This document shows, piece by piece, positions 32,956 to 41,822 of a stretch of 48,419 bases of DNA (positions are counted from its first letter, which is position 1; every line of letters starts with the position of its first letter). The position numbers and the translations under genes were made by a program. The notes beneath the pieces were generated by a model, which saw nothing but the letters and a program-made list of their open reading frames with translations, was not told the DNA's origin and did not search any database. Source of the stretch: Verrucomicrobiia bacterium (GTDB lineage: Bacteria > Verrucomicrobiota > Verrucomicrobiia > JABWAM01). The DNA lies in assembly GCA_013360985.1 (NCBI GenBank), contig JABWAM010000001.1, forward strand, positions 1-48,419, given 5' to 3'.

Positions 32956-35067
32956 TCAGCGCGCGCTTCCCGCCTCGGTCCGCCCGTCGATGCCCACTTT
33001 CAACGGTTCGCCGCCCAACGGGATCGCGCCGATGTCCGGTCGCGTCGCGCCTTCGGGACGCAACGGATCGGGCCACTCCTGGGGCAACGTCACCCCAGCC
33101 TTGACGGCCGGACTGTCGGGCCGCAGACGGAGGTCCACCCGATCGGCGAGGTTGGTGCTGAAGGCCACGAACTTCGGGTCGCCGATGACCGAGTGCGCAT
33201 CCCAACCCGCGGCGTAGCGGACCTTGTTCGACTCGGAGAGCGGATGCGTGCGGCTCGACTCGTAATAGTTGGCGGGGATCTTTACGTCGGGATCCGAATG
33301 CCAGTGCAGGTTGCCGTCCATGACGAGGTTGGCGGCGTCGCGCTGGAAGCCCCAGGCCTTCGGGTACTGTTTTCCGCCGCCCACGAACACGTGGAGATTG
33401 TTGAATACGCGCCGTTCAGCCTCGGGATCAAAATGGAACGCCATGCCCGCGGTGTAGCTGTTCAACGCGTGTCCCATCTGGGTGAGCGTGGTGTTCTGGT
33501 ACAGGTAAATGTGTTCCATCGAGATGATGTGGTCGGGGTTGTGGACGAGCCATGCGAGATGTCCGGGGAAAATATGACCCTGCGGCTTCTTGTCGGTCGG
33601 ACGGTTGAACTGCAGGTTCCGCCGCATGTCCACCACGTTGCGGTACAGGTAGATCTTGCCGCCCGGACCGCCGCGCGCGTGCGCGCCGAATCCCGCGACG
33701 CATTGACGAATCAGATTTTGGTAAACGGAGAGGCCGTCGGTGACGTATGGCGTCGGGCTCGACACGTACACGGCGTCGTCCTGCATGTTGTCCACGAGAT
33801 TGTGATGGAACCGGATGTCGCGGCCCGACAGATAGACGCCATCGTGGCCGTCGGTGAACTCGCAATACGCGATGTCCCAGGTGTGATTGAGCGGATAGTA
33901 GAACGTCTCGAACTCGAATCCGCCCTCGGTGGCCAGCACGGCGTGCGTGGGCAACCGCGAAATATGGCGGACGACGCGCTTCTCTTGCTTGCCTTTACCG
34001 GGGATCTCCGGCTCCGCTTCCTGGCCAATGAACGGCGGATAGATCTTCGGCGAATACGCGTACGAGACGTTCTCGGTGCGGAACATCCACGGCGCGATCA
34101 TCCCGAACACGCCGCAGTTCGTCATTTTCAGCGGGCCGGCGCCCTTCGCCCAGATGCCGTACGTGCCCGCGTAGATCGTGCAACGATCGAACGCGATATC
34201 CACGCCGAAGTTGAGTTTGACGGTGATGTAACCGCCGCCGCGGATGACGAGGTCCTGGAACCGCACGTGCATCGCTTGCGAAACGCGCAGCGGGATCGAA
34301 TCCACCGGCGCCACCACCAAGGGCAGCTTGCGCGGGTCGGTTTCTCCCTGGTAATGAACGAGCTTGTGGCCGACCGACTCGGGCAGTTCGAGTTTCGTGT
34401 GGGCCAGGCGCGCGTGGATGCGGCCCGTCTGTTTGTCGTACCAGAGGCCGGGGCCGCAGTACATCGGCTCGACGAATTTCTTAGGATTCGGGATCCACAA
34501 CTCGTTCGTGGCCTGCATGTCCATGCGATACCAGTACGTCTGGAGACCGACGTTCGAGTCACCGAAGAGGCCGACGACATCACGGATGTTCCTGTACGTG
34601 ACGGTGGAGCGATATTCGCCCTCGACGCCGTCGTTCACCGGCTCCCAAGCCTTGCCGGGCGCATTCTGAAACTCGGGGAACCCGCCGTCAATGATCGCCA
34701 CTTCGCCCGGAAACGAGCGAAGGATGATCGGCTTCTCGGGCGCGCCCGCCACGGCGCAATACACGTTCTCGAAATAACTCCCGCCTCGCAGGTAAAGCGT
34801 GTCGCCGGCGGCGATCTGACGCAGGGCATGATTGATGGTTTTCCATGGCGCCTTCTCGCTGCCGTCGTTCGCGTCGCTGCCGCGCGCGGCGTCCACGAAA
34901 CGGGCGGGGCCTTCAGCCCTCGGCCGCTGCGACGGCGTCGGCAACGGTCGCTGGGGTTCATGAGACAAGAACGGTCGGGCCGAGTCCGCGGCGCGCGCGA
35001 TGCCCGCGAACGGAAGCATGCCCAGGGCGAACGCAACGGCCGGGAGGAGGGAGGGAATCGGGCTCAT
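32956..35067 (-). CDS. Secreted right-handed parallel beta-helix protein
   Basis: The 703-residue product has a signal peptide (MSPIPSLLPAVAFALGMLPF, cleaved near GIARAADS). The pattern VDAARGSDANDGSEKAPWKT marks the start of a DUF1565/pectin-lyase-fold domain, followed by many short beta-helix rungs such as VRFQDLVIRGGGYITVKLNF, CEFTDGHDGVYLSGRDIRFH and NLVDNMQDDAVYVSS. Such proteins cleave or bind polysaccharides; no catalytic pair can be named by eye. It is the last gene of the operon, two bases after the M19-like gene (or overlapping it if the upstream ATG 35085 is used). Confidence 0.8.
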   Translation of the reverse strand: MSPIPSLLPAVAFALGMLPFAGIARAADSARPFLSHEPQRPLPTPSQRPRAEGPARFVDAARGSDANDGSEKAPWKTINHALRQIAAGDTLYLRGGSYFENVYCAVAGAPEKPIILRSFPGEVAIIDGGFPEFQNAPGKAWEPVNDGVEGEYRSTVTYRNIRDVVGLFGDSNVGLQTYWYRMDMQATNELWIPNPKKFVEPMYCGPGLWYDKQTGRIHARLAHTKLELPESVGHKLVHYQGETDPRKLPLVVAPVDSIPLRVSQAMHVRFQDLVIRGGGYITVKLNFGVDIAFDRCTIYAGTYGIWAKGAGPLKMTNCGVFGMIAPWMFRTENVSYAYSPKIYPPFIGQEAEPEIPGKGKQEKRVVRHISRLPTHAVLATEGGFEFETFYYPLNHTWDIAYCEFTDGHDGVYLSGRDIRFHHNLVDNMQDDAVYVSSPTPYVTDGLSVYQNLIRQCVAGFGAHARGGPGGKIYLYRNVVDMRRNLQFNRPTDKKPQGHIFPGHLAWLVHNPDHIISMEHIYLYQNTTLTQMGHALNSYTAGMAFHFDPEAERRVFNNLHVFVGGGKQYPKAWGFQRDAANLVMDGNLHWHSDPDVKIPANYYESSRTHPLSESNKVRYAAGWDAHSVIGDPKFVAFSTNLADRVDLRLRPDSPAVKAGVTLPQEWPDPLRPEGATRPDIGAIPLGGEPLKVGIDGRTEAGSAR

Positions 35068-35069
35068 TT

Positions 35070-36239
35070 TTAATCGGGAAGGCATTGGCGAAAGACGCGC
35101 AGGAAATTTTCTCCAAGGATCTTGCGGATCTCGGGCGGACGAAAGCCGCGTCGGACCAATTCGGCGGTCAGCACCGGCAGCTTGTCCACGCGATCGATCT
35201 CGCAGATATCGCCGAGATCGTAGTCCGTTCCCACGCCCACGTGATCCACGCCGGCCACGTCCACCATGCGCGCGATCTGATCCACGAGTTTTCCGACACT
35301 GACGCGGACGATCTTCGTGCCATCCTCCACCGCGCCGCCGAGCGCCTTCGGCCAGGCGTTCGGATCGAAGCGGCGCGCGAGAAATTCGTATGGGTCCTTG
35401 TAACGCCGCTCCAACTCCGTAACCTTTTCGCGGAGAAACTTTTGACGGAAGGCGCGGAGATCGGCGCGCGCGCCATCCGATCCCGCGATGAATCGCGAGG
35501 AAAAATGCGCGCCGACCACTCCGCCCGTGTCGGCAATCGCGCGGAGCTGGTCGTCGGCGCAGTTGCGTTCGACGTCCACCAACGCCCGGCAACAGGTGTG
35601 GGAATCAATCACGGGACGCGTCGCGACCCGCAGCGCGTCGCGGAAACAGCGGTCATTCGCGTGCGCGAGGTCCACCACCATGCCGAGCCGTTCCATTTCT
35701 CGGAGGATCTCCCTGCCCAGCGGCCGCAATCCGACGCGCGGATCGCCGCCGCAATATCCGCCCACGCGCGGATCGCGAAGGAACGGATGCGCCGCGCGGA
35801 CGCCGACGCGCTGGTAGGTTCGCAGCATCGCGAGGTCGCCGTGGATCGGCGCGCCGGTCAGGTGCAGGAGGATGCCGAGTTTACCTTCCCGCAACGCGCG
35901 GTCGAGATCGCCTTTCGTGCGAAGGATCCGCGCATGTGGATGCCGCTCGGCCTCCGCGATCAACGCGTCGAAACAGCGCAGCATGTACTCGATTTCCGCC
36001 GCGCCGCTGAAATGGCTCGGACAATTGTTGCCGTGCGAATAGACAACGACGTCCACGCCGCCCTCGCGGAGCAACGGGACGCTCTGCTGCGCCCACGGAC
36101 GGCGCTGGATAAACATCCGTCGCGCCGACGCCGTTCCGGCGCCATAGTCGAGCCATGGGTTGACGTACCCGAGAACCACGGGCGCGGCGCGGTGGAGCGC
36201 GCGAACGCGGGACGAAATCGCGCGGGATTGGGGTTTCAT
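35070..36239 (-). CDS. M19 (membrane dipeptidase) family protein with altered metal site
   Basis: M19 enzymes are TIM-barrel zinc dipeptidases. The fold is visible in MLRTYQRVGVRAAHPFLRDP, MVVDLAHAND (H193), PVIDSHTCCRAL (H214), GVDHVGVGTDYDLGD (D339) and a C-terminus of the form EIRKILGENFLRVF. The usual N-terminal His-x-Asp ligands are missing: the region reads VVLGYVNPWLDYG. The bridging Glu, normally in an E-G motif, is replaced in GILLHLTGAP. Activity may therefore be changed or lost. There is no signal peptide. ATG 36239 was chosen; it is 16 bases after the pseudopilin gene stop. The length is 389 residues. Confidence 0.8.
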   Translation of the reverse strand: MKPQSRAISSRVRALHRAAPVVLGYVNPWLDYGAGTASARRMFIQRRPWAQQSVPLLREGGVDVVVYSHGNNCPSHFSGAAEIEYMLRCFDALIAEAERHPHARILRTKGDLDRALREGKLGILLHLTGAPIHGDLAMLRTYQRVGVRAAHPFLRDPRVGGYCGGDPRVGLRPLGREILREMERLGMVVDLAHANDRCFRDALRVATRPVIDSHTCCRALVDVERNCADDQLRAIADTGGVVGAHFSSRFIAGSDGARADLRAFRQKFLREKVTELERRYKDPYEFLARRFDPNAWPKALGGAVEDGTKIVRVSVGKLVDQIARMVDVAGVDHVGVGTDYDLGDICEIDRVDKLPVLTAELVRRGFRPPEIRKILGENFLRVFRQCLPD

Positions 36240-36255
36240 CGGAAAGGCTTCGGGA

Positions 36256-36966
36256 TCAAGGCGTGCCGCCGGAACTCGTGAGAAACCAATCTTCCCGTCC
36301 GGGAGATTGGCAGAGATTGAGGGACGGATGCGCGCCCGACAACCACGCCACATGCGCATCGCAGAACAGCAGGTTCATTCCCCCGCGGTGACCGAGAAAT
36401 CCGTCGGCGCGGGCAAAAGGAACCGAGGGCGAAGGGAGCATGAGAAAGTAATAGGTGGCCGTCTGAGCGGTGGTGTTCTCTTCCTGCCAATATTTGAGCC
36501 AGTTGAACTCGGCGAGAAGGATCTTTTTTTCGGGTCGCACCACGTGGGAGGCGAGACGCGCATCGCCGTTGTCGTAGGCGCCGCCGTTCAGGATATAGCT
36601 CAGCAGCCCCGTTCCCCGGGCCGGAGGCGAAACCGGGGAATCGTTCACGGGCGCCGCGCCGCGCCGGTGCGAAGGATTGGACGGACAATCCCAGGCGGCG
36701 GAGTAGGCATTGCCCGAAACCGGTTTTTGAACGCCGAGATAAGGCTCGATCAGATGATGCCAATAGGAGCCGCCAAACGGCGCGAGGACGCCCCGGTTCT
36801 CCGTCGAATAGACGTTGAACGCGACTCCCAACTGACGGAGGTTGTTCATGCATTGGGCGCTCCGGGCCTGGTCGCGCGCGCTTTTGAGCGCCGGAGTGAG
36901 CAGCGCGGCGAGGACCGCAAGGATCGCGATGACCACCAAAAGCTCGACGAGCGTGAAGCTGTTCAC
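36256..36966 (-). CDS. Pseudopilin-like protein with prepilin N-terminal methylation motif
   Basis: The N-terminus MNSFTLVELLVVIAILAVLA is a type IV pilin/pseudopilin signal: a short basic-free leader, the processing site before F, E at +5, and a hydrophobic helix. The rest resembles the pseudopilin-like proteins abundant in Verrucomicrobiota and Lentisphaerota: SARDQARSAQCMNNLRQLGV and a C-terminal HRGGMNLLFCDAHVAWL, the H-x-G-x-N...F.DGH-like motif. The start chosen is GTG 36966, which gives a three-residue leader and has GGGAAGG ten bases upstream; ATG 37050 would give a 31-residue leader with no binding site. The residue before the cleavage site is Ser rather than Gly. Confidence 0.82.
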   Translation of the reverse strand: MNSFTLVELLVVIAILAVLAALLTPALKSARDQARSAQCMNNLRQLGVAFNVYSTENRGVLAPFGGSYWHHLIEPYLGVQKPVSGNAYSAAWDCPSNPSHRRGAAPVNDSPVSPPARGTGLLSYILNGGAYDNGDARLASHVVRPEKKILLAEFNWLKYWQEENTTAQTATYYFLMLPSPSVPFARADGFLGHRGGMNLLFCDAHVAWLSGAHPSLNLCQSPGREDWFLTSSGGTP

Positions 36967-37101
36967 GAATCGAACGCCTTCCCGCGCGGCGGGAAAGTGT
37001 TTCCGCCGCGCCGCCCGCTCCTCGCGACGCTCTCGAAAAACTTGGAACATAAAATTTTGGACGGGAGGATGGAGTCGCCCGGTTCCGTCGGATTCGCCGC
37101 G

Positions 37102-38958
37102 TCATTTCCATGGGAGGAGCGCCACCTTGGCGCACTGACGCCCCGCAAACGTCTCGAAAGCGGCCTGAACCTCGTCGAAACCGAAGGTGTGCGTGATCAG
37201 CCGATCGATCGTATTCGGGGAACGGCGGATGAAGTCGAGCAGGTCGTGCGCGTCATTCAGGTTGGTATGCCAACAGCCGACGAGGGTGAGCCCTTTGCGG
37301 ATGAAATCCTTGCTGGGACTGATCGGAATCGTCCCATGGTTCTCCCCCACCATCGCGATCTTGCCGCGGACCGCGGCCAACTCGATCAGCAGCCGTTCGC
37401 CGGATTCCGTGCCGGAACATTCGATCCCGTGGACGACGCCCCGCCCGCGCGTGATCTCCAAGAGTTGCTCCCGGACTTCCGGAACTGTCGAATCGAGAAC
37501 CGCGGAAGCGCCGACCGAGCAAGCCAGTTTTCGACGGTATTCCTCGGGATCGAGCCCAATGACCTCGGCGCCCATGAACGCGGCGAGCGCCACCGCGCCG
37601 AGGCCGACGGGCCCCAACCCGCTGACGATCACCGGGGCGAAGGCGCGCGCGCCCACGGCGCGCACGGCCTCGAACGCGGGGCCGAGTCCGCAACCGAGCA
37701 TCGCGCCATGGAGATCGCTCACGTCCTCCGGCAGTTTCGTGCACATCACGTCCGAAACTTTCGTGAACTGGGCGAAGTTGCCCTGGAATCGGGGGCGGTT
37801 CCGACAGAAGATCACGTCGCCCTTCAGACAATCGTCGCAGATTCCGCAGGCCGTGATCGGGGCGAGGGCGACGCGGTCGCCGGGCTTGAGGCGCGTGCTG
37901 TGCGCGACCGCCACCACTTCACCGGCGCCTTCGTGACCTCCGTTGATCTGCTCGCCGTCGGCGAAAAAGGCCTTCATATTGCTTCCGCAGAGCAGCGTCG
38001 TCCGCAGCCGGAGAACGACCTGATTCCCCTCCGGCCGGGGGAGCGGCTGCTCGACGAGCCAGGCCTTCTTGCGGCCAAGCGCGACGACCTTCATCCGCTC
38101 GGGCAGACGCGGCCGCGGTGTGCGCGTCCACACGTCCTGGAATCGCGCGCCCACTCGGCTCAACACGTCCTCCGGCGGTTGCTCTTTGAACTCGTTCACG
38201 AACGGCTCGGGCGTGACCGGCCCGTCGTATCCGATCGTCCGCAGCGCGTCCAGGAAGCCGGGCAGATCGATCACGCCGGTCTCGCCGTGGACGCGGCGAT
38301 GGTGGTCGGTATGTTGCTCGATGGGAATCCCGGCGGGCGCGTCATTGATGTGAACATAGACGACCTGCTCCGCGCTCAACGCGAGGATGTCTTCGAGAGT
38401 GCCGAGCGACGTGTGCCAATGCCAGGCATCGAGGAGCAGGCCGCAGTTCGGGCCAACCGCTTCGCACAGGTCGAGCATCTGCGAAAGGGTATGGACGAAC
38501 GCGTATTTGCGGCCGTCCCGCAGCGTTTTCGGGCCGAGAAATTCGAGGCCGAGCCGACAACCATGCGTTGCCAATACGCTCGCGATCGGGCCGAGCCGCT
38601 TGATGTGAAATGCGAAATTCTCCCTCCACGGCAGCGTGTCCGACCAGGACGGGACGAACGTGTAGAATCGGACGCAGCCGATTTCACTGGCGATACGGGC
38701 GTGCTGCTCCAGTCGCGCCAATCCTTCGTTCGTCGCCGCGGCGTCGTCGCGGAAGTGGAACGGGAGTTTGCTGCCGCCGGGACGCAGGCCGTGCCGGGCG
38801 AGCGCGTCCGCGTATCGCGACGCGGCGCCGGCCGTCTCGATCTCAAGGTCCGATCCCTCGAAACCGGCGGCCTTCGCCAGCGAGAGCGATTCTTCCCACG
38901 AACATTGCAGACGCAACGTGCTGCGATTCAGGCAACGAAACATGGCTCGTGGGCTCAT
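37102..38958 (-). CDS. Sugar isomerase/epimerase-type TIM barrel fused to zinc alcohol dehydrogenase
   Basis: One uninterrupted frame of 618 residues holds two enzymes. Residues 1-280 form an AP-endonuclease-2-type TIM barrel like sugar-phosphate isomerases and epimerases, with candidate metal ligands E139 (GLEFLG), D177 (LLDAWHWH), H203 (VHINDA) and E251 (TPEPF). Residues 289-618 form a medium-chain dehydrogenase: C324, the H342-E343 pair (GGHEGAGEV), structural-zinc cysteines C371, C374, C377 and C385, and the NAD motif GLGPVG (447-452). A Met at 289 could be a second start, but no stop codon separates the parts. Joined activities would isomerise and oxidise a sugar in sequence. Confidence 0.88.
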   Translation of the reverse strand: MSPRAMFRCLNRSTLRLQCSWEESLSLAKAAGFEGSDLEIETAGAASRYADALARHGLRPGGSKLPFHFRDDAAATNEGLARLEQHARIASEIGCVRFYTFVPSWSDTLPWRENFAFHIKRLGPIASVLATHGCRLGLEFLGPKTLRDGRKYAFVHTLSQMLDLCEAVGPNCGLLLDAWHWHTSLGTLEDILALSAEQVVYVHINDAPAGIPIEQHTDHHRRVHGETGVIDLPGFLDALRTIGYDGPVTPEPFVNEFKEQPPEDVLSRVGARFQDVWTRTPRPRLPERMKVVALGRKKAWLVEQPLPRPEGNQVVLRLRTTLLCGSNMKAFFADGEQINGGHEGAGEVVAVAHSTRLKPGDRVALAPITACGICDDCLKGDVIFCRNRPRFQGNFAQFTKVSDVMCTKLPEDVSDLHGAMLGCGLGPAFEAVRAVGARAFAPVIVSGLGPVGLGAVALAAFMGAEVIGLDPEEYRRKLACSVGASAVLDSTVPEVREQLLEITRGRGVVHGIECSGTESGERLLIELAAVRGKIAMVGENHGTIPISPSKDFIRKGLTLVGCWHTNLNDAHDLLDFIRRSPNTIDRLITHTFGFDEVQAAFETFAGRQCAKVALLPWK

Positions 38959-38977
38959 AAATCGACTTCAACAAATC

Positions 38978-39424
38978 TCAATCCTTCACCTCGACGATCA
39001 TCTCGATCTCGACGGCGCTGTTGGCGGGAAGCTGATAGACGCCGATGGCCGAACGGGCATGGCGTCCTTTCTCGCCGAAGATTTCGTGCAGGAGATCGGT
39101 GCACCCGTGAATCACCGACGAGGTGTCAGAGAATCCCTCGGCGCAATTCACGAAACCGATAATTTTGACAATCCGGGTGATTTTGTCGAGGTCGCCGATG
39201 ACCGCCTTGATCGCGCCCAGACAGCTCAACGCGCAATCGCGCGCCCCGTCGAATGCCTGTTCCTTGGTGAACTCCTTGCCGACCTTGCCGAGGTGATTTC
39301 CCGAGGTGTGCCCCGAGGTGTACACGAGGTTGCCGGATCGCACGGCGGGTTCGGCCTTGCCGACGCCGAGTTTGCGTTCGGGAATGTTCAGTCCTTTGGC
39401 GTGGATCTTCGCTTCGATGTTCAT
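38978..39424 (-). CDS. RidA/YjgF/UK114 family protein
   Basis: RidA-type proteins hydrolyse reactive enamine/imine intermediates; relatives in catabolic operons act on pathway intermediates. The 148-residue protein begins MNIEAKIHAKGLNIPERK. It shows VRSGNLVYTSGHTSGN and the C-terminal RSAIGVYQLPANSAVEIEMI with the conserved substrate-binding Arg and Glu. The spacing resembles the longer YjgF_YER057c_UK114_like_1 subgroup rather than classical RidA. Its ATG overlaps the dehydrogenase stop by four bases, so its translation is tied to that enzyme. The fusion gene follows 19 bases downstream. Confidence 0.85.
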   Translation of the reverse strand: MNIEAKIHAKGLNIPERKLGVGKAEPAVRSGNLVYTSGHTSGNHLGKVGKEFTKEQAFDGARDCALSCLGAIKAVIGDLDKITRIVKIIGFVNCAEGFSDTSSVIHGCTDLLHEIFGEKGRHARSAIGVYQLPANSAVEIEMIVEVKD

Positions 39425-40512
39425 GGTTTCCTTTCGTTCGGTTTGATGGTTTCCGCGCATGCGTTCAACTCCGCGAGCGCGTCCCGGGAACGGTCTGCGG
39501 GCAGGCGCACGATGCCGCCATCCACGGCGGCTTGGGCGCAGGCCATGAGACCCTCGAACGTTTGCGCCGATTCCCGGGCGTGGTTGCGGTGCGTGCCGCC
39601 GTGGTTCAGCGCGTCGCGCAGCTCCGCCAGGAACGCGGGCGTCGCGTCCGTCCAGGAGCGAAGGTCGCCGGCGGTCTTCTTCCACCCGGCGGCTTTGCCG
39701 GGCAACACGCGGGAATCGCCCGCCACGCGCGTCTCGATCATGCCTTCCGTCCCGACGGCGCAGACCCGTTTCTGCAGCCAGTCGCTCGGGGAGTCTCCCG
39801 CCCGGGAGTACAGAAGCCCGCATTCCAGTGACGCGCGAACGCCTCCTTCGAACGCAAAATAGCAGTGCATCCACATCGGGGCCGGATGGATCTCATCCTT
39901 CCACGCGGCTCTCTTCGGATCGCCCAGTAACTCCGCGAAGGTCGCGGCGTCGTCCGACCACGACGCCATCACCCATTCGAGTTTCGGCTCGCCGGCGTAC
40001 CAACGGATCATGTCGAGGACGTGCGTGCCCTGGTTGAGCAGGTTGCCGTAGCATACGCCGCGAAGGAACTGGATTTCGCCGATCTCTCCCCGGCAAATCG
40101 CTTCTTTGCCGGCGACGAACTCCCGACAGAAGCGCATCTGGTGGCTGATGATCAGCGCGATCCCCGCCGTTTCGCACGCCTCGACCATCGAATCCGCCTC
40201 GGCCATGGTCAACGCCATCGGTTTTTCCGCGACGATGGCCTTGACCTTGCCGGCGGCAACCTGGCGAGTGAGGTCGGCGCGCCCGCGGGGCTGGGTGACG
40301 ATGCTGACGAGGTCGGGCTTCGCTTGGTCCAACATCTCCTCGACATCGGCATAGCCGGCGACCTGGAAGCGGTCCATGCCGGCTTTTCGCTTCTCCTCGG
40401 CGCGGTCCACCAACGCCACGAGTTCGATCCCGTCACACGCGGCGTAACCGCGCGCGTGATCGAGTCCGCGCTTACCGCATCCGATGACGGCCGCTTTGAG
40501 CGTGGCTTTCAT
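39421..40512 (-). CDS. Gfo/Idh/MocA family dehydrogenase
   Basis: This NAD(P)-dependent sugar or polyol dehydrogenase has the Rossmann motif AAVIGCGKRGLDHARGYA (about residues 8-25) and the catalytic motif EKPMA in AIVAEKPMALTMAEAD near residue 95. LLNQGTHVLDMIRWYAGEP is the conserved helix with the catalytic-site His. The 363-residue length is typical. The start ATG 40512 overlaps the GH29 stop, and its own stop overlaps the RidA start, both as ATGA. It probably oxidises a monosaccharide released by the upstream hydrolases. It is distinct in sequence from the second family member at 28523-29704. Confidence 0.9.
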   Translation of the reverse strand: MKATLKAAVIGCGKRGLDHARGYAACDGIELVALVDRAEEKRKAGMDRFQVAGYADVEEMLDQAKPDLVSIVTQPRGRADLTRQVAAGKVKAIVAEKPMALTMAEADSMVEACETAGIALIISHQMRFCREFVAGKEAICRGEIGEIQFLRGVCYGNLLNQGTHVLDMIRWYAGEPKLEWVMASWSDDAATFAELLGDPKRAAWKDEIHPAPMWMHCYFAFEGGVRASLECGLLYSRAGDSPSDWLQKRVCAVGTEGMIETRVAGDSRVLPGKAAGWKKTAGDLRSWTDATPAFLAELRDALNHGGTHRNHARESAQTFEGLMACAQAAVDGGIVRLPADRSRDALAELNACAETIKPNERKP

Positions 40513-41822
40513 CTTCCCACCCAAACGGTTTTCCCCCGCTGCGCCGCCCATGCGGTCATGCGGCGCGGATCGCCTTTCCACAGACGATCCACCGCCCACG
40601 GTCGCGCTTTCGGCGGCCCGTCGCACTCCAACCGAATCACGGGAAACAGATCGGTTGGCGACTTCTCCGGCAATCCCTCGATGGCGAGGTGGTCCGTCGT
40701 CTGTTTGAATCTGAGTTCGCTCCCGGTCGTGAGCAGCACGGCGCGCGTGACCGTCGTTTCGAGCCCGGCCAGCGTGAGCGCGCCGGTCCCGTCCCAGAAC
40801 CGAACGACCAGATACAGATTGCTGCCCTTGCGAATCTGCCTGCCGTGCGTGATGAACTCGCAGACTTCGCCCCGTTCGGAACCGGAGATGCACTCACCGT
40901 GGAGACGCATCCATTTGCCGATGGCGTCCGTGATCGCCACGAATTCGGACGGAAACTCGCCATCGCCGGTCGGCCCGACGTTGAGCAGGAGATTTCCGCC
41001 CTTGCTGGCGCACTCGACGAGTTTGTCGAGCAGCACGTCCGCCGGACGCCAACGTTCTCCCTTCGCGTAGCCCCACAGACGGGAGGTGCTCACGTCGCAC
41101 GATTCCCAGAGACGATGGGGGTCCTCGACGATACGATGCTCCGGCGTGCTGAAATCGCCGAGCGACCGCGATTGTCCGCCCGTGCCCGCCGGATCGTCTT
41201 CATCCCGGCCGAGCCGGTTGTTGATCAGCAGATGCGGCTGGAGCGAACGCATGGTCTGGACGAGTTCATGACTGCCCCATTGACGGGAGGTTTCCGGCCA
41301 CGCGCCGTCGAACCACATCACGTCGATGCGGCCATAGTGCGTCAACAACTCGCGCACCTGATGGTGGACGTACTCGCGGAACGCCGCCCAGCCCCGCGGA
41401 TCATGCTCCGGCCCCTCAAACGCGGCCGGCACTCGCCAGTCGATCATCGAATAATACAGCCCGACCCGCAACCCGGCGGCGCGAAACGCCTCGACGTACT
41501 CGCGGACAAAATCGCGCCGCGGCGCCTGCGCGGCGGAGGTGTAATCGGTGAACTTCGAGTCCCACAGGCAGAATCCGTCGTGATGCCGGGTGGTGAGCAC
41601 GGCGTATTTCATCCCGGCCTGTTTCGCGACGTCGGCCCATGCCGTTGCGTCGAACTTCTGCGGATTCCACCGGCAGGCCCTGGCCTCATAATCGCGCTGG
41701 TCGAGGCGCTCGCGAAACAAGACCTGTTCGCCGCGCCCGTACGCCGCGTACGGACCCCAATGCACGAAGAGACCGAAGCGCGCCTCGTTGAACCATTTCC
41801 AGTGGTCGGGGATGCCGCTCAT
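40509..41822 (-). CDS. Alpha-L-fucosidase, GH29
   Basis: GH29 enzymes release terminal L-fucose by a retaining mechanism. The family start is WFNEARFGLFVHWGPYA (10-26). YAVLTTRHHDGFCLWDSKFT holds the paired histidines of the fucose pocket, and the nucleophile D172 is in DVMWFDGAWPE. NLLLNVGPTGDGEFP is the conserved late motif. The C-terminal beta domain follows. There is no signal peptide, so it should act in the cytoplasm on imported oligosaccharides. The length is 437 residues. The start ATG 41822 and the upstream DUF4838 stop overlap as ATGA. Confidence 0.92.
   Translation of the reverse strand: MSGIPDHWKWFNEARFGLFVHWGPYAAYGRGEQVLFRERLDQRDYEARACRWNPQKFDATAWADVAKQAGMKYAVLTTRHHDGFCLWDSKFTDYTSAAQAPRRDFVREYVEAFRAAGLRVGLYYSMIDWRVPAAFEGPEHDPRGWAAFREYVHHQVRELLTHYGRIDVMWFDGAWPETSRQWGSHELVQTMRSLQPHLLINNRLGRDEDDPAGTGGQSRSLGDFSTPEHRIVEDPHRLWESCDVSTSRLWGYAKGERWRPADVLLDKLVECASKGGNLLLNVGPTGDGEFPSEFVAITDAIGKWMRLHGECISGSERGEVCEFITHGRQIRKGSNLYLVVRFWDGTGALTLAGLETTVTRAVLLTTGSELRFKQTTDHLAIEGLPEKSPTDLFPVIRLECDGPPKARPWAVDRLWKGDPRRMTAWAAQRGKTVWVGR

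Noticed and set aside
36160..39162. A 1000-codon rightward open frame
   Set aside because: It crosses the M19-like gene start, the pseudopilin, the fusion and the next intergenic gap on the opposite strand, and its composition is that of an antisense shadow.
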